The notes under the pieces were generated by a model, which saw only the letters and a program-made list of their open reading frames with translations, searched no databases and had not been told where the DNA came from. Shown here piece by piece: positions 36,180 through 48,540 of a stretch of DNA of 64,000 nucleotides. Location: positions 5,200,931 through 5,264,930 of the forward strand of contig NC_092667.1 in the NCBI RefSeq assembly GCF_032118995.1, read 5' to 3'. The translations under genes were made by a program, and so were the position numbers. The stretch comes from Asterias amurensis. Taxonomy: Eukaryota > Echinodermata > Asteroidea > Forcipulatida > Asteriidae. Positions within the stretch are counted from its first letter, which is position 1; each line of letters opens with the position of its first letter.

Positions 36180-36440
36180 GCAAACTCTAAAGGCTCCGGT
36201 TCAAAATTGACCCGAATTTCGGCTTTCGTGGGGTCCTGATCGATTTCTGGATCAGTGTGACCAGTAATCATGTCAAAAGGACACAACAATGGGTCAAACT
36301 AGTGCAGAATCAGAGTAGAAAACCATTTTTTGTTTAAATGTTTTTTTTTAAACAGATTTCCCGATTAGTCTGACCCAGTTATTGGTCAGGCCCCTGGGAC
36401 CCGTAATCCGGGCCAACCATTATGGTGAACAGGGAACCAG
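36180..36440. repeat. GGGTCAG/CTGACCC-rich dispersed repeat
   Basis: Contains inverted and direct copies of tctgacccag / gggtca blocks. Similar blocks occur near 41,090-41,130 and 41,425-41,475. Family and boundaries uncertain. From 36,450 to 37,330 I see nothing further except the presumed promoter side of the ankyrin gene and a short ATC run (37,010). Confidence 0.4.
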
Positions 36441-37402
36441 GTAAAAACAAGGTGTTACATATTATAATCATTAATTTATTTATTTCGATCTTCGCTAAGC
36501 GTGTTGCCAAAGACCGATGGATGCCTGCTAATCCATTTGTGTCCAGCAGCAGAGCACGAAACGTCACTCGTGGAAAGTCTATACCCAAAGTTGATTTCGC
36601 AAACGCATTCTTTAATCAAAACTTCCCTTAAAATTGAGCAGCGCATTTTTTAGGCCCTTTTCAAATAAACAACCAGTCGTTAGGCTCTCCATCAAATCCT
36701 CCCCAATACAAAAGGAACACTAACCAGATATCAACACGTGGTCTTTTTTATGCGGGGAGATTGAAAGAGGTTCATTATTTTTGACGAGAGGTATATAATT
36801 TATACATCACTCAGGAATGCAATCAAGGAAAGGGAAATAAATGAATTGATGCCTGTGGACTTTGCAATCCTGTCAAGGGATCTATTGAAGTAGGAGACAA
36901 ATCGTCATCTGTGGGGAATCTTGACTTCACTTGATGAAGCTGTACCTGTACTTAAAGACCGAGGAAGATGAGAGAGCAGCAGGATGAAGTAAGAAATACC
37001 GAGGGTGTCATCATCATCATCACCCCCATCAGTCATCGCCGACGCCACGCTCTGCAAACCGAGAACGCATCCGTGATGATGGAGTAACTTTTGATGAAAA
37101 ATGTTAGCGTTTGAAACTCGCCCTATCATCATGCCTCGATGCGGGGGTGAAAACTCGCCAGATGAAAGTAACAGCATAAATCAGAGAGGTGACTTAGAAC
37201 CATTAAAGAAGTGTTTCCATAGTTCCCACATGGTAGAGAAATAAACATGGAGCAGGGTCCGTGGCGATACATGTAAACATACATCAGACGGAATATCACC
37301 ACAAGTGAATTCGACTTTGTAACTGGATTGTCTCAGACGCTGTAGTATGGGGGTGCTTTCAGCAACCCATCAGCTTCACAGGGGAACACTGGTCCAGGAA
37401 TC

Positions 37403-40400
37403 ATGACCACCGAGAAGATTCACCCTCAAAACACTAACAAGTTTGAAATCACCATCGAGACACCTCGAGAGGAGACTAGCAGGGTAACGTCTCAGCATTC
37501 AACAGCATGTGACAATCTCAGCGTGGAAGATGATACAAGACAGAACAAGACGCCTGACAAGGCTAGAGTGGAGAAGCCTAAGACTAGATCCAGGAGGCAC
37601 TCCATCAAATGGGAGCAGAAAAGAAGTGGATCCCAACTGGATCATCGAGGGAAGACTTTATCGCTGAGTAGATCCAGATTAGCAGTAAATGATGCTCATC
37701 GCTTCATCAGATCAATAAAGGTAAATCTCATAGGAGATTAGCTTAATCTCAAATCGTCTCTCCTTCTCTCAATGGCTGCGTGTACAACTTTCTCCCATAT
37801 TATGCCGCGAAAAAGGTGCATCCTATGGTCAGTGCAAGACCATAACAAGTTTCAACTTAAAACCTTTGGATAATAATTTATTGCTTCTGTTCTATATTCC
37901 CAACATAAACAATCTTGTCGTATACGGAGAGCTGTAAAATACGGCATGATGGGAACATAACGGTATAATATCAACGAACGCCCTATATACGTGTCGACCC
38001 CCCCCCCCCCCCCCTGCCACCCGAGTGCATTTTATTTCCAATTGCTTTCAACCAGAAAAAGGCAAGTGATTTAAAGGGATGTTTTTGTATCCAGGAATGG
38101 TTAAGGATAACAAACACAATTTTTAAGTTTTAGTTCTGAAAGCTAATAGATCAGGAAGTTTGTGGTTTGTTTTTTTCTAAACTGTGAAAACAAAATGCGT
38201 GAGCAATTGTTTTGTAACTGCATTTTAGAAGTGTTTTTAGGTTATTTCGAGAGGCTCTTTCATAAAGCAACCTAACCATGTGCAAGATGAGCTGCCACAA
38301 GACTCTTTCGAGCTGTTACAAAATGGTTGACGAAAGCAACAACTGAAGTTTCAAACGTCAGCCATTGTGTTGTGCCTCATACACATTATAAACCCATGCA
38401 TTGTCAACTGTGCATAAACATTTAATTAAATAGTAGACATTAATTTATTAATGCAAGACACTGGTCTAGAATTGCAGGGGTCATGGGTTCGAACCCCACC
38501 GCCTGAGTTACATGCCTGTGATTTTTATTCCAGAGTTCGGGAAAGTTTTGAGTTCACAATTGCAACATCACACTTCGGTCTATATGGGTAAAATCAAAAT
38601 TAATATGCATACAACTTATTTGTTTACATTTTCCACAGTCAAGTTAATTTGCGATTTCCGACAGAGGCATGGTTACCTCAGTTATGGATGTACATTCACT
38701 CTCGTCTTTACCCGTCGTGCACCACGTTGCTGACGTATTTCCGCAAGGCATGGCAAGTTATGGTTTGGTCAAAGTGTGAAATATGTAACGTATTCAAAGA
38801 GTTGATGGATCGCAACATCCGACTTCGTTATTAAGTTATTTGGAAATTTAGGATAATATCATACATCAGTTATTTTTATGTGTTGATGGGAGATAGCTTT
38901 TCGATCGCATGGCAAGCAGTCCTTCAGTTTGAGAGACAACTTTGCATTAGTGAAACAAATTTGACTCCAGATATTTTTTCACAACTTTTTTACAAATTAT
39001 AACCAATTAGTATACGACAGACAGGTATTGTCTTTGATAATACAAGTATGGAAACTGGCTCATAGTCAGAGAATGAGACAGATGTTTGGCTATATAGCCA
39101 TAGCAGATATGTCCTTTGAAAAGATATTGGTTAACAAGCAATGGTAGCCATGTTTGCATTTTAGAAAATTGCTAGTTATATATTCTACCTAGGTTTTTAT
39201 TCGTTTCAAAATTCAAATCTGTGATGGCCCTAGCCATTTCTTAGCATGTTTCCGATTGTGTGTGTCAAATTATGTGGCAATGATGCTTGTAATCAAAATG
39301 TACTCACCCAACTGTTCCTCTCTGCCCCACTTTATTACATATGCCACCCTTTAAAACGGTTTAAATTGATCAGATCAACACAACATTAAAAATGTAATCA
39401 AAATAAGACCTTCCAGAAATAAAGTTCACACCTCCCATTAGCCTTGCGTTCAAGTCGCAACAAGGGGGAATTAGTGTGAACTTGCTGCGCTCACTCGACC
39501 TTGGGTGTATAGCCTCTACCTCAAGTAATGACATAGAAACACCCTGACACTTATAATCATATTATTACTTGCGTCCGGATGCGAGTTTCCATGTTTATGG
39601 GAGTGATTGGCATTTAGCTGTAATGAGATACATTTTCTATGCAACAGAGGTACTCTTCAAGGAAAGAGATGATGTACATCATTGTCACTATCATAATCAC
39701 ACTGTGTGCATGGTTAGACTGCATGGCTTGCGATCACAGGGTTGTGGGTTCATATCCTACCAAGCTAACAGCTGATTTCCAGTGACTAGAATAAGTGTTG
39801 TTGTTGTCTAGTTACTGAATCACACTTTCTTGATTTGTGCAACTCATATTAGGAACTCCATATAGGGAGAGATAGGCTGTTGCAAGCTTGGTATATCACA
39901 TTGTTGGAGTGTGCCGAGTTCGAAGAAGATCGCCTTAACAAACAAACAAACCCATTTGTATGTATTCCCCTTTTAAATAATGGTCATTGCCCACAACGCA
40001 CCCAAAAGCCGATTAATATTAATTAACCAACAAACTGGTTGATGACGCGAAGACTAGGTGTCATAATAGAGGGCGCCCTTTGTTTTCGTTTCCGAATTAA
40101 GATGGCTATGACTTTAATAACGAACTATAATATCACAGACAAGGTTGTTTTGGTTTACTATGATTATTCTGCAATGATGATCTCTCACGAAAGTATTATT
40201 ATTATTGGCAATAGCCTGATGAATATTTGACGTTACACTTCCAGGCTTGTGAACTAAGAATAAAGACAGGGGACCAAGCTTATCAAATAATGACAAAAAT
40301 GAGTCAAGTAAAACGCACACATCCGATTTTAATTAATAACGGAGTATGGATTAAATACAAGTCTACACTAGGAATACCACTGCTTGAGTTATAACCACAG

Positions 40401-43400
40401 AGGAATGGAACACTCACGTATACTTCACCTGTGTATGCACAGAACTTGGGACTGATTGTAACGAGTTCATTCGAAATTAATAAATCCATTTGTTATTTAT
40501 TGTGTATATGGGCTGTTTTCCCGGTTTAAAACTCGGTGCTGGCTAGCTTATATAATACTGTCCAGTGTTAGTACCCGAAACCAACCCAACGTGTCCGAAA
40601 GGTATTTGCCAGAGATTATTAAATAATAATGTTGTGAAAATAAAAATGTATTAGCCATTTCACATTGTTTTGGGTTATTTAACTTGTCAAACTTCACCGT
40701 GAAAGACAATGCAGTGTAAAGGGACACACCGGCTCACCGTTTACGCAATTTAGGGGTGTAGAAAATTGACACTGATAGTGTGTCTCAGTGACATGTGTGA
40801 CAAATTTACAAGTGTGACAAATTGACACTGTTGGTGTCATGCGCCACCAATAGAAATTGATTGATTGGTCAATGGCTGGAATTTATAAGTAAATATTGGT
40901 GTTTCACCTCTTGAGTATGCTCACAAACTTATAACAATGCTTAAAGGAAAGACTCTGAGTTTCTTTTCGCCGAAGACATTATTTTTGAGCATCCTTCGAA
41001 CCTATCTCGTCTGAAATGCCCCCCCCCCCCCCCTGATTAGAAATCAATAAAAAGTATGTCAACAAATGCGAGTCGACAGTTTCCGGGTCAGTCTAACCCA
41101 GATATGGGTCAGGTTCAACCTCGTTCCCAAGGGGTGATCGATCTCGTCGCGCAATGTATCCCCTAGAATGCTTTACTCGCCAATAACGAGAGGTATCGAT
41201 GCGGCGCGCTGCCAATGGTAACGAAGTTGTGGGTCAGGGTCAAATTTCATAAAGCTGTTAAACAGAAACTTGACAAATTCCATTTGATAAGCAAACATTG
41301 AGTGGAGCACAAGCCACAAATACAAACTTTTGGCTGGTAACCTGTGTCTGCTAAGCAATACTTATCTGTGCTTAGCAGTTTTTGTGCTTACATAAAGGCT
41401 TTATGAAGTTGGGCCCATGTTATGACCGGGACCCAGAATCAGGGTCAATTCTGACCCAGATTGGTTTAGAGTGCAGACATTGCACGTAACATTGCTTGAT
41501 TAAGTTATCAAAACAACCCCTGCCACAGTAGGTGGCTACAATAGGTCCATAAAAATGTCACTTTATGGCCCCCCAACAGAGTGATTTATGATTAAAATTT
41601 ACAGAGACGTAGTAATTATTATAAAATCACTAAGGACGTTCTGCCCCAACGCGATCATAAATTTAACAAGGTCGTTGTTATTGCCGTCTGTAGCGTTCGA
41701 AACAAGTCTACGTTGGTTGGTGACATTGAATTATTAATAAAACAATACAAGTAAAAACCTTATGTCAAGTCATGTGACGACCAAAATGTGCAATAGACCT
41801 TTCTATCGCAACGTCACAGTCCGAGGTTTTGCCAACCGAACCATAAATGTGAAACAAAATCAGATGGTCAAATTCCATGATTTTAATATCAAAGGCAACA
41901 TCCCTCGAAATACTTTGCAAATATCTGCCCACTATACTGCTGAAAAAGAAGAAAAAAAACGACGAGCATACCTATAAACATACGTAATTGAACATGCCAT
42001 ACAACTTGTTTGTTACACATAAACATTGGATTTTTATATTATTCCCAATGCCTTCTCTGGTTTCAAATAAAACCCACCGAGAAAAATCAATCCAGTTAGG
42101 TGATCACTAACAGTAAAACAATTTGAAAAACAATTTAAGTTTCGCCAGGGATTTTGTTGCACGTTCCTATAGTTTTGTGTATGGCAATAATATTGCGAAA
42201 TAAATCACTGTGGTTGTTCACAGTTTTCCAGTGCCATTTCCTAGAATTTTATATCATTATGGATTGTGTAATATCATTGCTCCACAGGAACTCGGCAGAA
42301 CTTTATAACTAGGTGAGCTTTATGATTGAAAGCTAATCAAATTTCCACGAAATAATCAGATTATATTTAATGGTGTCCATAAAGCCTAATTTTGCAAGAT
42401 TGAAAATAAAGTATATACATTATGTCCACTACTCTTCATATGGGTACATATTTCCTTGAAATATTTTTGCCTTAAAATTAGGTGTATTGTTTTTCATTTG
42501 AAATGAGCTAAAATTTTCACAGGTTTGTTGAGATACAGCAAGCGAGAAGACTTTTCTTCGACAAACCAGTAGTGTCCAGTGTTTTAAATAAACTTTCACA
42601 CTTTCACAGGGGGGGCTGGTTTATTTCTTCATTTTTTGTTTATGTTTGGTCAGAATAACAGTCTCCTAATGAGACTTTAGAGCAGACTCAACGGGTAAAT
42701 TTCTGAGCGCGCACACAATCATGAATGAGATGCATGCTGGTGGTCTAGCTAGGGATCAAACGTGAGCGCTAGCTAGACCAGCATGCACCTTATTCAACGC
42801 ATTCAGCGCGCGTGTGCTGCTGCCACCTAGCGTCAAAAAGTGCCAATACAGATGGCAATGAAACTTGATACCATTTTTACCAAGCAAATGGTCTGCTGAG
42901 AATTACTTATTGATTTGGCAAACATTAATATATAGGCCATAAACTGTAATCGGATGTATGCAATTATATTGCAGTGAGTGGGGTTCATCTTACAGCTGGC
43001 GAATTAATTGGGTTATGGGTACGACTCAATGAAAAAAAATTGCAATTTCTTTGAAAACTTTTTGTTGAATTCAGCACCCTGCTTCTTTGATGAATTGAAG
43101 GCGTATGGTGATTATTATTCGATTGGATTTTTCAGTATAGGTCTACTTGCTATCAATAGGTCGAAAGATGATATAATATGTTCATAGAAAATGTTCATAA
43201 ATACAAAACTTACAAAAGTTGCATTCGCAGCCTTCGCCCCTACCTCACCCAGCCCCCACCCCCTCAAATGTACTTTTTAATATTCTATGAAGCCAAAACA
43301 CATCCAATTGTTCATGAATAATTTCTGTCACTCGATAATTATCGGTTGTCATTTCACAAAGCCTCTTCAGCTATTTCAGGAGTGGATAATAAAGTCTTTT

Positions 43401-46400
43401 TTTTTTTAGTAAAAGGAAAAAAAAAACCTAAAGGGTTAATAGTTCTAACCACATTACACTTGACTGCTCTGGAACAACCCCACAGACTACCACCACACAT
43501 TGTATTCATTCCTACGTAGACCACACGCGGACTAGACTGGTGTGTACGAACACTACGTAATGCACAGGCACTTTATCTAACGTACTATGTGCAGCCAGTC
43601 TACCAGACAAAAACGTCTGGACCACTATCGGGATCATATTTCTTCCACATAAATTCCATATTTTTCCATCGTCCAGAACCACAACCTATTGGAAAAACAA
43701 CACCCATGCGATGGCCTGAGTCTATGGAACACTTGTGTTGAACTTTTGTGAGTTTCTGTTGGGAATTATCGCCATTATGAAGTGATTATATCTGGGATTT
43801 TACTCCGCTCACGGGAAAAGAAAAGTTGAGTAAGTCTAATGTTTACATGCCACCAGCAAGTTAATCGGTAGCAACTTGCGTGTTAATCTCGCTGTGTGGT
43901 GTGCGATGCGAGACACTAAAAAAGTGTTTGGAATATTTCGTACTGTGATTTTTCTACCAAACAAGTCATGGGTTATTATTCCTTTTCTTTGTAGGAACTG
44001 AAGCAGTACCGTTTGGGTCTTCCATACTCGGTCACCATGTCAGACTCCGTGTCCGTGGCCGGGTCTTCAGTGGCCGGGTCGACCGGAGCAAGCAGCGTGT
44101 CGTCCGGGTCCGCTGTGGGTCCACCACCGGGCAGCGCCGGGGGTAATAGTGGGCCCCAGCAGGGACTAGGGACCAATGGACGGTTGCTCATGTTATGTAT
44201 GCGTGGAGAGTGGGGAAGTATTGAATCTATTCTTAGGAATGCAGAGAAGGGAGACCCTGAAATAAACAGAGCTGATGAGGTAAGTTTATTTATTATAATA
44301 TATTTTATTTTCAATGGATTGGTAGTGATTTTGGAAAAGTTTCCGTATGGCGCCACCACTTTTTCATTCGATGACGAAATGAAATAATACAGTTCCTAAT
44401 TAAGCTCAATGAGATATCCCTTTTTGTAAAAACGAGTGAAACACTGGTGGCGCCATACGGAAAGTTATCCGTGATTTTTAATTTAATAGTTATTTGACCT
44501 ATCTCCAAAAGTCCAATGGCAATGTTTTCATTTTAGTTATCACCGAGGACATTGCGTTTTAAGCAGACATTTGGACTGACCATTTTGATGTACATAGCTA
44601 GGCCCCCTACTAAATCATATGTTTACATTGAGCAGCAAATGAAGATTTTTGAGTAGCAAACTGGTGGTTACTTCTAGAAACTAAGGCTCCCCCACTAACG
44701 GGGGAGCCTTATAGTTTCTAGATGCAACTGGTGGTATACGATTTATGAAGCATTTTGCCTTGCTATACAATTACAATCATGACAATACAACTAACAAGGG
44801 AAATCTTTTACTGAATATTTATTTTAAAAATTAAGGTGCATTTTTTACCCCACGTCAAGTTTCACACGAAAAGAAATGGGATTATTTATTGAAATTTGTA
44901 GCTTTATTTGTGTTTGTTTTCAATGCATCCAACCAAACAAGGTCAATGGATGCCTTGATAACTATGCCATGTACAACTACCCTTACTACAAGGTGGGTAG
45001 TACTAGAGTAGGGGATAGGCTTACAACTTTTCAGAGCAATTATTTTATCAGGAACATTTCAAGCACATTAGCCTCAAAGATTCCATGGCTGCCTCAGTCC
45101 GTGACACTTAGCGTTACCATTGATACATTTTTTAAGGGGCCCCCATGCCAGAAAGCCAAGTGGCTATTTATTTGACTACAAAACCACAGGTGTCTCTGTA
45201 TTAATGCGATTGCAACTTCACAAGTACTCTGTTTGTGCGCCGGTCCGGGGTCGCCACGTTTTTGTGTTCACTGTGTCACTTCAGTCGGTTTAAATGCCAC
45301 TTTACCATTGCCATAGCAACCAAACAATGAAAGAAACGCTGACACTGTGACTGAAAACATCACACAGTCACAGGCCAGAAAATCTGCAAAATCACCCAGT
45401 GAAAAATAGTCACGGATTACTGATTTTTTGCAGGTGTCGTTTCAGACGCACTGGCATGCGAGGTGTGAACAGACTTCAGAATCATTATCCGCTTAAAAAT
45501 CAGCCCCCAAGGGTGTATTGATGATTGTTTTGTTCATTTGTTGCCATTTTTCTGTGGAGAAGTTCCAGGGGACATGTATTTGAAAGATTCGAATGGCCTT
45601 CCTAGTATAAGAACCAGCCACAGTGACTAGTTTTTCTGTCCCCCATAAATAATTTATTGAATAATTCTTTTGTGTATGCTCAAAAGCCTGACGAATATGT
45701 TATAACTGTGACCTCTAAAGAAATTGGATTATAATTTCTACATCATGTGCCTACTTTTAAAGGCTGTTAAGGGAAGACCTTCATTTAGCTGAAAACCGAG
45801 TGGGTATAATGGATAAATTGCTCTGTAATATGCAGTGTTGTAGCCACGGTGGGCGGTGCTGGGCGGGGCTGCCCAGGACCCAGCACTCTGAGAAAAATAG
45901 ATTATAAATGCTGGCCAGCACAGATTTCAAATACAGTGTAGTGTCCACTTTGCACTGGTCTGAGACACAGCTACTGATAAGGAGTGAGAAATAACACAAT
46001 CCAAAGGCCATGCAACTTATTGCATGGCCCCATGACACAAACAGTTTGGGAACCTGGCCCCACTTCAGCAATAATGGCCCCATAATTAAACATGAATAAT
46101 TTTGTTGATCCCCCTTGCCCTCAGTAGACTTCCAACAAAATTTGATTCACTGCCCACCACAACCCTTGTAATATGTAAAGAGCCCGTATTCAAACGGGAA
46201 GAGTTTCCTGGGGAAATTTGCTGGAAGTTTGGGTTAGAGCTTTTCACATTGGTGTTGTTAATCTTTGCAACAACAGTACTTGCAAGATTCTGTTGAGACA
46301 ACGAAAACCGGGGTTAGCATTTTACTTACATAATACCTTACAAGTGTTTTTTTCGAACAGGAAAATTGTATTTTATTGAAAATCACAGTTTCAAGGTGCA

Positions 46401-48540
46401 CAAGTGAAACCAAAATTTGAGAACAAACACCGACCACATCTGAAAATTCATCTGTGATTTCAGAATTTTCTCAAAGTCTCCTTGATTTTTCAAATTTTCT
46501 CAACAAAAGTATACCAACTGGGTCATCAAAGTGGGAAATAACTTTATCACATTTTGTCAAAACCTGTATCTTTGTATTTCCATCTGAGTCTCTAAACCAT
46601 AGCAGTGCAGAGGTTCTGGTTGTAGAATAAGGGACACCCCAAGTCCAGGAACATTCAAACATGTATGCCAAATCTTATTCAGCCTGATTGTTGCATAATG
46701 CTATAAAAAAAATCGTAAATCCATCACTCAAAATGGCCACCTGTCAGCTGACCAGGTGCAGTAATTGAAGCTTTAGGCCAGTGTAAAAGCCTTGGAAAGG
46801 AACAATTCTAGTGTTTTCCCCCACCCACTGATGAACACATTCCATAAGATTTCTGATTTATTCTTTGGGTTTTCAAATCCAAGTTTCATCCAAAAATCTC
46901 AACAAACATCAATTAATGAAAAAGAGAAGACACATTTTTGTTGTCTTGTAGACATATTTCGGATCCAGTTTGAATTTTATAAGCAACAAGTGCTGTTGTC
47001 TTGTGGAGATGATTTTTTTTAATTTTGATCTCTAATCCAGGCCGGCTGTTTTTTAGCTTAGAGGGCAAAACCTTCTGTAAAGTTAAAGGCGGTGGACACT
47101 ATTGGTTTGTTAAAGACTAGCCTTCACAGTTGGTGTAGCTCAACATATACATGTATGCATAAAATAACAAACCTGTGAAAAATTGAGCTCAATCGGTCAT
47201 CGAAGTTGCGAGATAATAATGAAAGAAAAATAACCCTTGTCACACGAAGTTGTGTGCGTTTAGATGGTTGATTTCGAGACCTCAAGTTCTAAATCTGAGG
47301 TCTTGAAATCAAATTCGTGGAAAAATACTTCTTTCTCGAAAACTATGGCACTTCAGAGTTAGCCGTTTCTCACAATGTTTTATACCATCAATCTCTCCCA
47401 ATTACTCGTCACCAAGAAAGGTTTTATGCCAATAATTATTTTGAGTAATTACCAATAGTGTCCACTGGCTTTAAAGGGCAATTGCAATTGTAATTGTTTT
47501 AGGTTATGGGCACTAAGGCCAAGACCAGGACAATAGGGATCATGGTATCTTTATGGTTACCAGTCCTGCTAAACACCATGCAAATCCTCAAAAAATCCTA
47601 ACTCATAACTTCAGTGAAAACTCAAAAGACGATTCTCTTTCGGTCTCTTTGTTTCATCATTTAGAGTCAGCATAGGACTATGGGGCTGTAAACTACTCAA
47701 ACTTATTCCACTCTTTGTTCCAATCTCAAAACCTTTCTTATCAGAAGCAGGTATCTTCAAACTCTGCAGAGCAATATTTTACCTTTCAGGTCATGACCTT
47801 TGACCTTGTAGGTTGACCCTTTGGTGTAGTTGACCTTGAGTGGATGATCCAGTCCAAAACAATTTGATAGAGCTCTTTGGTTTCTTATTTAATGCAGTGT
47901 ATAATGTATGTATGTAGAATGTAACTTCTGGCTGTCTACACAAAGATTTTCAGAATAGTTTTAGTTTGCCCCTAGGAGGCAGTGGACACTATTGGTAATT
48001 ACTCAAAATAATTATTAGCATAAAAACCTTGCTTGGTAAAGAGTAATGGGGAGCTGTTGATAGTATAAAACAGGCTCCCTCTGAAGTGACGTAGTTTTCG
48101 AGAAAGAAGTAATTTTTCCACCACTTTGATTTTGCGACCTCAGAATTAATGTAGAATTTGAGGTCTCGAAATCAAGCATCTGAAAGCACACAACTTCGTG
48201 TGACAAGGGTGTTTTTTCTTTCATAGTTATCTCGCAACTTCGACGACCAATTGAGCTCAAATTTTCACAGGTTTGTTGATTTGTGCATATCGTGTGACAC
48301 ACCCAGTGAGAAGACTAATCTTTGACAATTACCAATAGTGTCTAGTGTCTTTAACTTCATAGCGGACATTTATAATTACTTCTAATACTAATAGCATACT
48401 CAGCTTTCCTTCTATTTTGTGTTTTTATTGCACCTCAGGAGACAGGAATTACATCCTTCATGCTAGCCGTAAAGGATAACAAAATTGTGATTTCAGAAAG
48501 ACTTTATGAACTTGGAGCACACATCAACACAAAAGCAAAG
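37403..48540 (+). CDS. Ankyrin-repeat protein, 5' part of gene (three coding exons)
   Basis: Exons 37403-37720, 43995-44279 and 48439-48540. All three borders are phase 0, with donors gtaaat, gtaagt, gtaaga and acceptors ttgtag and cctcag. The ATG at 37403 follows an in-frame TAG 63 bases upstream. The first 106 residues are polar, rich in Thr, Arg and Lys (KTRSRRHSIKWEQKRSG), and look disordered. Exon 2 adds a Ser/Gly/Pro-rich linker and then a repeat start (RLLMLCMRGEWGSIESIL). Exon 3 continues it with ETGITSFMLAVKDNKIVISE...LYELGAHIN, which fits the ankyrin consensus (TPLMLAV, LLELGADVN). 235 residues are visible and there is no stop, so more exons must follow; none recognisable as ankyrin was found up to 64,000. 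The specific family is not recognised. Confidence 0.7.
38458..38605 (+). repeat. tRNA-derived SINE, family S1, copy 1
   Basis: B box GGTTCGAACCC (38,486-38,496) followed by the body gagttacatgcctgtga, gttcgggaaagttttgag and atgggtaaaatcaaaatta. The same body is found at 54,065-54,194. Lies in intron 1 of the ankyrin gene. Confidence 0.7.
39704..39860 (+). repeat. tRNA-derived SINE, family S2
   Basis: tggttagactgcatggcttg (A-box-like) and gtgggttcatatcctacc (B-box-like) with tRNA-like spacing, followed by a body with agtgactagaataagtg. Right boundary uncertain. Confidence 0.5.
41020..41033. repeat. Poly-C run
   Basis: About 14 consecutive C. Similar runs at about 38,000 and 32,560, and a poly-G run at 35,558. 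Exact lengths in the assembly are unreliable. Confidence 0.9.
41246..41420. repeat. Dispersed repeat with ATTTCATAAAGC ends
   Basis: Starts aatttcataaagctgttaa and ends aggctttatgaagttgggcc, an imperfect inverted repeat with internal tgctaagca / tgcttagca. Fragments of the family occur near 25,045 (atgaaattgggccca) and 63,503 (ggcccaatttcataaag). Confidence 0.65.
42503..42587. mobile_element. Fragment of the family 2 TTAA MITE
   Basis: Right-hand end only: gagctaaaattttcacaggt...gtagtgtccagtgttttaaa, matching the ends of 28,820-29,209 and 47,974-48,354. Confidence 0.7.
42668..42850. mobile_element. CTGCTGCCACCTAGCG-family MITE, copy in the ankyrin-gene intron
   Basis: Left end tttagagcagactcaacgg, right end tgctgctgccacctagcgtc. 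The centre is a strong inverted pair, gcatgctggtggtctagct / gctagctagaccagcatgc, related to the centre of the 32,242 copy. Confidence 0.65.
44336..44468. mobile_element. Short MITE with TTTCCGTATGGCGCCACCA ends
   Basis: agtttccgtatggcgccacc on the left and ggtggcgccatacggaaagt on the right form an almost perfect terminal inverted repeat. It begins about 55 bases downstream of the donor of ankyrin-gene exon 2. Confidence 0.78.
44673..44722. repeat. Near-perfect hairpin in an intron
   Basis: tctagaaactaaggctcccc and ggggagccttatagtttctaga form a 21-bp stem with a 2-base bulge around a loop of about six bases. Direct copies of aactggtgg lie on both sides (from 44,659 and 44,728), suggesting an inserted element or an extrusion-prone palindrome. 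Confidence 0.75.
47083..47474. mobile_element. TTAA-flanked MITE, family 2, copy 2 (reversed)
   Basis: Starts TTAA-AGGCGGTGGACAC and ends GTGTCCACTGGCT-TTAA. Reverse complement aligns along its length with 28,820-29,209. Confidence 0.85.
47788..47840. promoter_or_regulatory. Cluster of nuclear-receptor half-sites
   Basis: AGGTCATGACCT (47,788-47,799) is an inverted repeat without spacer. Overlapping it, TGACCTTTGACCT (47,794-47,806) is the complement of AGGTCA-A-AGGTCA, a perfect DR1. TTGACCC at 47,813 and TTGACCTTGAG at 47,830-47,840 follow, the latter the complement of an extended TCAAGGTCA monomer site. Such sites bind HNF4/RXR/COUP-TF and ERR/FTZ-F1 type receptors. It lies in intron 2 of the ankyrin gene. 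Function is inference. Confidence 0.4.
47974..48354. mobile_element. MITE, family 2, copy 3 (forward)
   Basis: From aggaggcagtggacactat to tagtgtctttaac. Left TTAA is lost (cctaggaggc), right TTAA kept (48,351-48,354). Opposite in direction to the copy at 47,083 and ends about 85 bases before exon 3 of the ankyrin gene. Confidence 0.8.
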
